From JACVRW01 sp963846505 (GTDB taxonomy: Bacteria; Actinomycetota; Thermoleophilia; Solirubrobacterales; Thermoleophilaceae), in NCBI GenBank assembly GCA_963846505.1, contig CAWJWD010000004.1, positions 496,001-560,000 on the forward strand: 64,000 nucleotides of DNA, in the 5' to 3' direction. Below, piece by piece: positions 60,219-64,000 of this stretch (position 1 is the stretch's first letter; each line of letters begins with the position of its first letter). A program made the translations under genes and the position numbers. The notes below the pieces were generated by a model. That model was not told the DNA's origin. It ran no database searches and saw nothing but the letters and a program-made list of their open reading frames with translations.

Positions 60219-61457
60219 GCAGGCGTGGCGGCGCTTCTGCCGAGGCCGGCGGCCTCGCGCAGCGCGTCGGCCTTGTCGGTGCGCTCCCACGTGAAGTCGT
60301 GGTCGTCGCGCCCGAAGTGGCCGTAGGCGGCGGTCTTCTGGTAGATCGGCCGGTGCAGGTTGAGGTACTCGCGGAAAGCGCCCGGGCGCAGGTCGAAGTG
60401 CTGATCGACCAGCTCGTGGATCTGCGCGCGACCGATCTTCTCGGTGCCGAAGGTCTCGACCATCACCGAGACGGGATGGGCGACGCCGATCGCGTAGGCG
60501 ACCTGCACCTCGCAGCGCTCGGCGAGCCCGGCCGCGACCACGTTCTTGGCGACGTAGCGGGCGGCGTAGGCGGCGGAGCGGTCGACCTTCGACGGGTCCT
60601 TGCCGGAGAAGGCACCGCCGCCGTGGCGGGCCATGCCGCCGTAGGTGTCGACGATGATCTTGCGCCCGGTCAGGCCGGCGTCGCCGACGGGGCCGCCGAT
60701 GACGAAGCGGCCGGTCGGGTTGACGAGGAAGCTCTTGCGCAGCTTGTGCTCGTCGTAGAGGTCCTTGGGCAGGATCGGCAGCACGACGTGCTCCCAGAGG
60801 TCGTCCGGAATCAGCGACTCGGCGCCCTCGGCGTGCTGGGTCGAGATCAACAGCTTCTCGATCTCGACCGGCTTGCCGTCGCGGTAGCGGACCGAGACCT
60901 GGGTCTTGCCGTCCGGACGCAGGTAGTTGACCTCGCCGGCGCGGCGCACGGCCGCGAGGCGCTCGGCGAGCCGGTGCGCGAGCGAGATCGGCAGCGGCAT
61001 CAGCGAATCGGTCTCCTGCGTCGCGTAGCCGAACATCATGCCCTGGTCGCCCGCACCCGCGACGTCGAGCTCGTCGTCGTCCGACGGGTCGGTGCGGGTC
61101 TCGTAGGCGGCGTCGACACCCTGCGCGATGTCGGGCGACTGCTTGTCGATCGCGTTGATGACGGCGCAGGAGTCGGCCGAGAAGCCGAGGTCCGCGTCGG
61201 TGTAGCCGATCTTGCGGATCGTCTCGCGCGCGATGTCCTGGATGTCGACGTAGGTCGGTCGTCGAGATCTCGCCGGAGACCACGACCAGGCCGGTGTTGA
61301 CGAGCGTCTCGCATGCGACGCGACCGGTCGGGTCGTCGCGCAGCACGGCGTCGAGGACCCCGTCCGAGATCTGGTCGGCGACCTTGTCGGGGTGGCCCTC
61401 GGTGACCGACTCGGAGGTGAACAGGTACTCGTTCTCAGACAGCGGCTGGGTCGTCAT
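60215..61457 (-). pseudogene. metK: S-adenosylmethionine synthetase, interrupted by a one-base insertion
   Basis: The gene is recognisable from ATG 61457 (LSENEYLFTSESVTEGHPDK) to the stop at 60215, with YAIGVAHPVSVMVETFGTEK and GRDDHDFTWERTD at the carboxy end. The span 60215-61457 is 1243 bases, one more than a multiple of three. Translation is correct through SGEISTT, then shifts; the expected Tyr-Val-Asp-Ile resumes in the next frame. The extra base lies within 61250-61265, where GGTC repeats make slippage easy. Without it MetK would be 413 residues, the normal length. All catalytic segments are present on either side. MetK is normally essential, so a sequencing or assembly error is more likely than true loss. 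Confidence 0.88.
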
Positions 61458-61467
61458 CAGGCCGGGA

Positions 61468-61473
61468 AGGGTA
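61468..61473 (-). promoter_or_regulatory. Putative -10 box of metK
   Basis: Minus-strand TACCCT ends ten bases before the metK ATG. No SAM riboswitch is seen in the 81-base gap, most of which belongs to the divergent ArsR gene's promoter. Confidence 0.35.
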
Positions 61474-61514
61474 CAGCGCGTGCGGCGCGGCGGCGAGGTG
61501 GCGGCGTGAAGTGC

Positions 61515-61531
61515 TCAGATCTGAATACTAT
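61515..61531 (+). promoter_or_regulatory. Promoter and palindromic operator of the ArsR-type gene
   Basis: TCAGATCTGA (61515-61524) is a perfect 10-bp palindrome, similar to the ATTCAGAT/ATCTGAAT dyads of ArsR-type operators. TACTAT (61526-61531) follows it and ends seven bases before ATG 61539, so a leaderless mRNA and autorepression are likely. Confidence 0.5.
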
Positions 61532-61538
61532 AAGTAGC

Positions 61539-61883
61539 ATGAGCGAAGACCCCCCATCATCTCCCGACGTTGGCCCTTCAACCGAGGACGCGCTGGCGCG
61601 AGTCGGCCGCGCGTTCTCCCACCCGTTACGGATCCGCATCGTGCTCGCGCTCGCCGACGAGACCGAGTCGAGCCCCATGGAGCTCGCCGAACGCGTCGAG
61701 GCGCCGCTCGGCACGGTCAGCTACCACGTGCGCTATCTCGCCGACCTCGGCGCGATCGAGCTGCGCCGGATGGTGCCGCGGCGCGGGGCGCTGCAGCACT
61801 ACTACGCACTGGCGCCGGTGATCCGGACCGTGCTGCCGTTGGCCCGCCAGCTGGGCGCGGCCGCCAGCAGCAGCACGGCCTAG
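61539..61883 (+). CDS. ArsR-type winged-helix regulator
   Basis: A 114-residue protein with a winged helix: FSHPLRIRIVLALADE, MELAERVEAPLGTVSYHVRYLADLG and IELRRMVPRRGALQHYY. The amino end is Ser/Pro/Asp-rich. There is no Cys metal site, so metal sensing is unlikely. ATG 61539 is chosen; the upstream GTG at 61504 would extend into the palindrome. Divergent from metK and convergent with der, overlapping the stops. The target is probably itself and perhaps metK. Confidence 0.85.
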   Translation: MSEDPPSSPDVGPSTEDALARVGRAFSHPLRIRIVLALADETESSPMELAERVEAPLGTVSYHVRYLADLGAIELRRMVPRRGALQHYYALAPVIRTVLPLARQLGAAASSSTA

Positions 61884-63205
61884 GACGAGCGCTCGCGCCC
61901 CTTGAAGTCGATCACGAGCGGTACGCCCTGCAAGCCGTAGCGGTCGCGTAGCCGGTTCTCGAGGAAGTAGGCGTAGTCGCGCACGATCAGGCTGCGGTCG
62001 TTGACCTGGATCGCGAAGCGCGGCGGGCCCGTCTCGAACTGGTTCATGTAGTACATCTTCAGCCGCCGGCCGCGCACCGCCGGCGCCTGGCGCAGCTCCT
62101 GCAGGTCGCCCAGGAAGCGGTTCAGCTCGACCGTGCGGATCCACTGCTGCGAGCGGTCGGCGAGGTCGAGCGCCTGGGCCATCAGCCGCGTCAGGCCGCG
62201 GCCGGACAGCGCCGAGATCGCCAGCACGGCCGGCCGCTGGCGCAGCTTGCGCTGCACGCGCGCCTTGGCGTCTTCGAGGTCGGTGCGCGTGACGTCCCAC
62301 TTGTTGAGTGCGATCACCGTCGCGCACTTGGTCTTCATCGCCAGCTCGGCGATGCGGAAGTCCTCGCTGGTGACGCCCTCGGACGCGTCGCAGACGACGA
62401 TCGCCACCTGGGCGCGCTCGGCCGCCTGCTCGGAGCGCAGCTGCGCGTAGTAGTCGATGGTGCCGGCGACCTTCGCGCGACGGCGCAGGCCGGCGGTGTC
62501 GACGAGCGTCACCGGCCGGTCCTCGAACTCGATGCGCGTGTCGATCGCGTCGCGGGTCGTGCCGGCCTGCGGCCTCACGATCACCCGCTGCTCGCCGAGC
62601 AGCTTGTTGACGAGCGAGGACTTGCCGACGTTCGGCCGCCCGATCAGCGCCAGCCGGATCGATTCGTCGGCTTCGCGCACGCCGCCGGGCAGGCGCTCGA
62701 CGACCGTGTCGAGCAGGTCGCCGGTGCCGAGCCCCTGCGTCGCCGAGACGGCGATCGGATCGCCGAGGCCGAGCCCGTAGAACTCGGCTGCGAGCCCGCT
62801 CTGGCGCTGGTCGTCGACCTTGTTGGCGGCCACGATCACCGGCAGCGTGCCGCCGCGCAGCTCCGCGGCGAGCTCGGCGTCGCCCGGCCGCAGCCCCGCG
62901 CGCGCGTCCACCACCAGCACGGCGAGGTCGGCCTCGGCGAGCGCGAGCCGCGCCTGGCGCTGGATGTCCGCGGCCAGCTCGTCCTCGTCGACGAGGTCGA
63001 CGCCGCCCGTGTCCACGAGCGTGAACGGCACTCCGTTCCAGTCGGTGTCGATCTCCTTGCGGTCGCGCGTCACGCCCGCCTGCTCGTGCACGACCGCCTC
63101 GCGCGTCCCGGTCAGACGGTTGACGAGCGTGGACTTGCCGACGTTCGGGTAGCCGACGATCGCCACCTTCGCGCGACCGCCCATCGGCTGCGCCTCCTCA
63201 GCCAT
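61880..63205 (-). CDS. der: Ribosome biogenesis GTPase Der (EngA)
   Basis: A 441-residue protein with two tandem GTPase domains and a KH-like tail. First G domain: GYPNVGKSTLVNRL, LVDTGGVD, ANKVDD. Second: GRPNVGKSSLVNKL, LVDTAGLRRR, LNKWDV. The carboxy KH-like end finishes with LVIDFKGRERSS. It is needed for 50S assembly. ATG 63205 is preferred since a longer frame up to 63271 lies within cmk. It overlaps cmk by eight bases, a common order cmk-der. Confidence 0.95.
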   Translation of the reverse strand: MAEEAQPMGGRAKVAIVGYPNVGKSTLVNRLTGTREAVVHEQAGVTRDRKEIDTDWNGVPFTLVDTGGVDLVDEDELAADIQRQARLALAEADLAVLVVDARAGLRPGDAELAAELRGGTLPVIVAANKVDDQRQSGLAAEFYGLGLGDPIAVSATQGLGTGDLLDTVVERLPGGVREADESIRLALIGRPNVGKSSLVNKLLGEQRVIVRPQAGTTRDAIDTRIEFEDRPVTLVDTAGLRRRAKVAGTIDYYAQLRSEQAAERAQVAIVVCDASEGVTSEDFRIAELAMKTKCATVIALNKWDVTRTDLEDAKARVQRKLRQRPAVLAISALSGRGLTRLMAQALDLADRSQQWIRTVELNRFLGDLQELRQAPAVRGRRLKMYYMNQFETGPPRFAIQVNDRSLIVRDYAYFLENRLRDRYGLQGVPLVIDFKGRERSS

Positions 63206-63869
63206 CGCGATCCGTCCCGGCGCCGCCGGCCGGCGCCCGCTCGGCGCCGTCCTCCTGCTCGCGCGCGACATGCACCAGCTCGACGATCCGCCCGACCACC
63301 TGCTGCACCGTCAGCCCGCTCGTGTCCAGCTCCACCGCCCCCGGCGCCAGCTGCAGCGGCGAGTGCTCGCGCCCGCTGTCCTGCGCGTCGCGCAGGGCCT
63401 GGTCGCGCTGCACGGTCTCGACGTCGGTCCCCAACTCCGCCGCACGCCGCTGCGCACGCTGCTCGGGACTCGCCGTCAGGAACACCTTCACGGCGGCGTC
63501 CGGCGCGACGACGGTGCCGATGTCGCGCCCCTCGGCGACCCAGTCTCCGTGCGCCATCAGCGCGCGCTGCTTGTCGACGAGCGCGGCGCGGACGGCCGGG
63601 TTGGTGGCCACCTTCGAGGCGGCCTCGCTGACGTCCGGCGTGCGGATCGCCTCGGTCACGTCCTCGCCGTCGGCCAGGACCCGCTCGCCGAGCTCGATCT
63701 CGGTCGCGGCGGCACGCTCGGAGGCGGCGCCGCCCTCGCGCAGCAGCATCAGGCCGACCACCCGGTACATCGCGCCCGAGTCGAGATAGGTGAAGCCGAG
63801 CGCGCGCGCAAGCGCGCGCGCCACCGTGCTCTTGCCCGCTCCCGCGGGTCCGTCGATCGCCACCACCAT
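63198..63869 (-). CDS. cmk: Cytidylate kinase
   Basis: A 223-residue CMP kinase. It begins VVAIDGPAGAGKSTVARALARALGFTYLDSGAMYR, with P-loop and CMP-binding features in order. Arg residues of the lid are in ASPEQRAQRRAAELG. It phosphorylates CMP/dCMP. TAGCCT ends ten bases before the ATG. The tail after residue ~205 is Glu/Ala-rich. Between aroA and der, an order seen in many bacteria. Confidence 0.95.
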   Translation of the reverse strand: MVVAIDGPAGAGKSTVARALARALGFTYLDSGAMYRVVGLMLLREGGAASERAAATEIELGERVLADGEDVTEAIRTPDVSEAASKVATNPAVRAALVDKQRALMAHGDWVAEGRDIGTVVAPDAAVKVFLTASPEQRAQRRAAELGTDVETVQRDQALRDAQDSGREHSPLQLAPGAVELDTSGLTVQQVVGRIVELVHVAREQEDGAERAPAGGAGTDRDG

Positions 63870-63879
63870 CGCGGGCGTG

Positions 63880-63885
63880 AGGCTA
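63880..63885 (-). promoter_or_regulatory. Putative -10 box of cmk
   Basis: Minus-strand TAGCCT ends ten bases before the cmk ATG, in the 41-base gap after aroA. No Shine-Dalgarno is visible. Confidence 0.4.
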
Positions 63886-63910
63886 GCGGTACCCCGGGGC
63901 GCGGCTGCGC

Positions 63911-64000
63911 TCAGCGCAGCAGCGCGTCCAGATCCCGCTCGAAGCCCGGGTAGGACACCGCGGCCGCGTCCATGTTCTCGACCGTCACGCCCTCGGGGCA
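63911..64000 (-). CDS. aroA: 3-phosphoshikimate 1-carboxyvinyltransferase, carboxy end only
   Basis: The last 29 codons and stop of a gene entering from the right edge. The tail VTVENMDAAAVSYPGFERDL is typical of AroA carboxy ends, where Ser-Tyr-Pro-x-Phe is conserved. The aroA-cmk-der order supports it. Too little is visible to judge the rest. Confidence 0.7.
   Translation of the reverse strand, partial: CPEGVTVENMDAAAVSYPGFERDLDALLR

Noticed and set aside
61250..61265. Programmed frameshift in metK
   Set aside because: No slippery heptamer with downstream pseudoknot is evident, and programmed shifting in metK is not known to me; sequence error or mutation is the simpler reading.
61458..61538. 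SAM riboswitch upstream of metK
   Set aside because: Only 81 bases lie between the divergent genes and they are occupied by two promoters and a short palindrome; no riboswitch core is visible.

Overview
The window is chromosomal DNA from a very GC-rich bacterium whose gene content is actinobacterial. It is most likely a member of the Thermoleophilia (Solirubrobacter, Conexibacter or Patulibacter type). The clues are the base composition, frequent GTG/TTG starts, a secreted collagen-like protein with a 'TSYAAV' leader, an Rv1264-like cyclase, and tightly overlapping ATGA gene junctions. The genus assignment is inference. There is no rRNA, tRNA, CRISPR array, insertion sequence or prophage. About 57 genes fill the window, and no gene-free stretch exceeds 300 bases; the longest is 26254-26476.

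Region by region. (1) 1-9.2 kb, mostly minus strand: YceD/DUF177 (cut by the edge), glyoxalase I, the ABC-F factor EttA, a TetR repressor divergent from a cupin gene across a two-site operator, then DAK2(FakA-like)-recG-rsmD-coaD-DivIVA-like, and rpmB. (2) 9.25-13.8 kb: threonine aldolase and the complete riboflavin pathway ribD-ribE-ribBA-ribH, without an FMN riboswitch. (3) 13.9-39.6 kb: a large cell-surface glycan region. It holds three GT-C-type membrane proteins, two tandem divergent GH6 proteins, two membrane alkaline-phosphatase-fold ('sulfatase') proteins, a Tat-exported relative, a UDP-galactopyranose-mutase-like flavoprotein, two flippase-like proteins, a secreted GH2, a GT2, two methyltransferases (one joined to a kinase-like segment) and a 65-residue membrane microprotein. 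RecD2 sits among them. (4) 39.6-44.3 kb: a lone molybdopterin oxidoreductase, a PadR regulator with a palindromic operator, a zinc-ribbon protein and fmt. (5) 44.3-54.6 kb: two-carbon and three-carbon hydroxyacid metabolism. lutA and an in-frame lutB-lutC fusion (L-lactate oxidation) diverge from a LctP/GlcA permease, glcD-glcE-glcF (glycolate oxidase) and aceB (malate synthase A). (6) 54.5-64 kb: def, two small divergent HTH proteins around four 15-bp iterons, priA, the collagen-like protein, a class III cyclase, metK with a one-base frameshift, an ArsR-type regulator, der, cmk and the end of aroA.

Two patterns run across the window. First, many genes have a -10-like hexamer TANNNT (often TAGCCT or TACCCT) ending 6-10 bases before the start codon and no Shine-Dalgarno, so leaderless mRNAs appear common. 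Second, convergent genes often overlap at their stop codons (CTAG-type overlaps), which shows strong compaction.

The best candidates for something not yet described are the surface-glycan region and the LutB-LutC fusion. Within the glycan region these are the degenerate GH6 pair, the sulfatase-fold enzymes with Thr in place of Cys, the LDPGSGS microprotein and the kinase-like methyltransferase. All functions are inferred from sequence reading alone; no database search was run.
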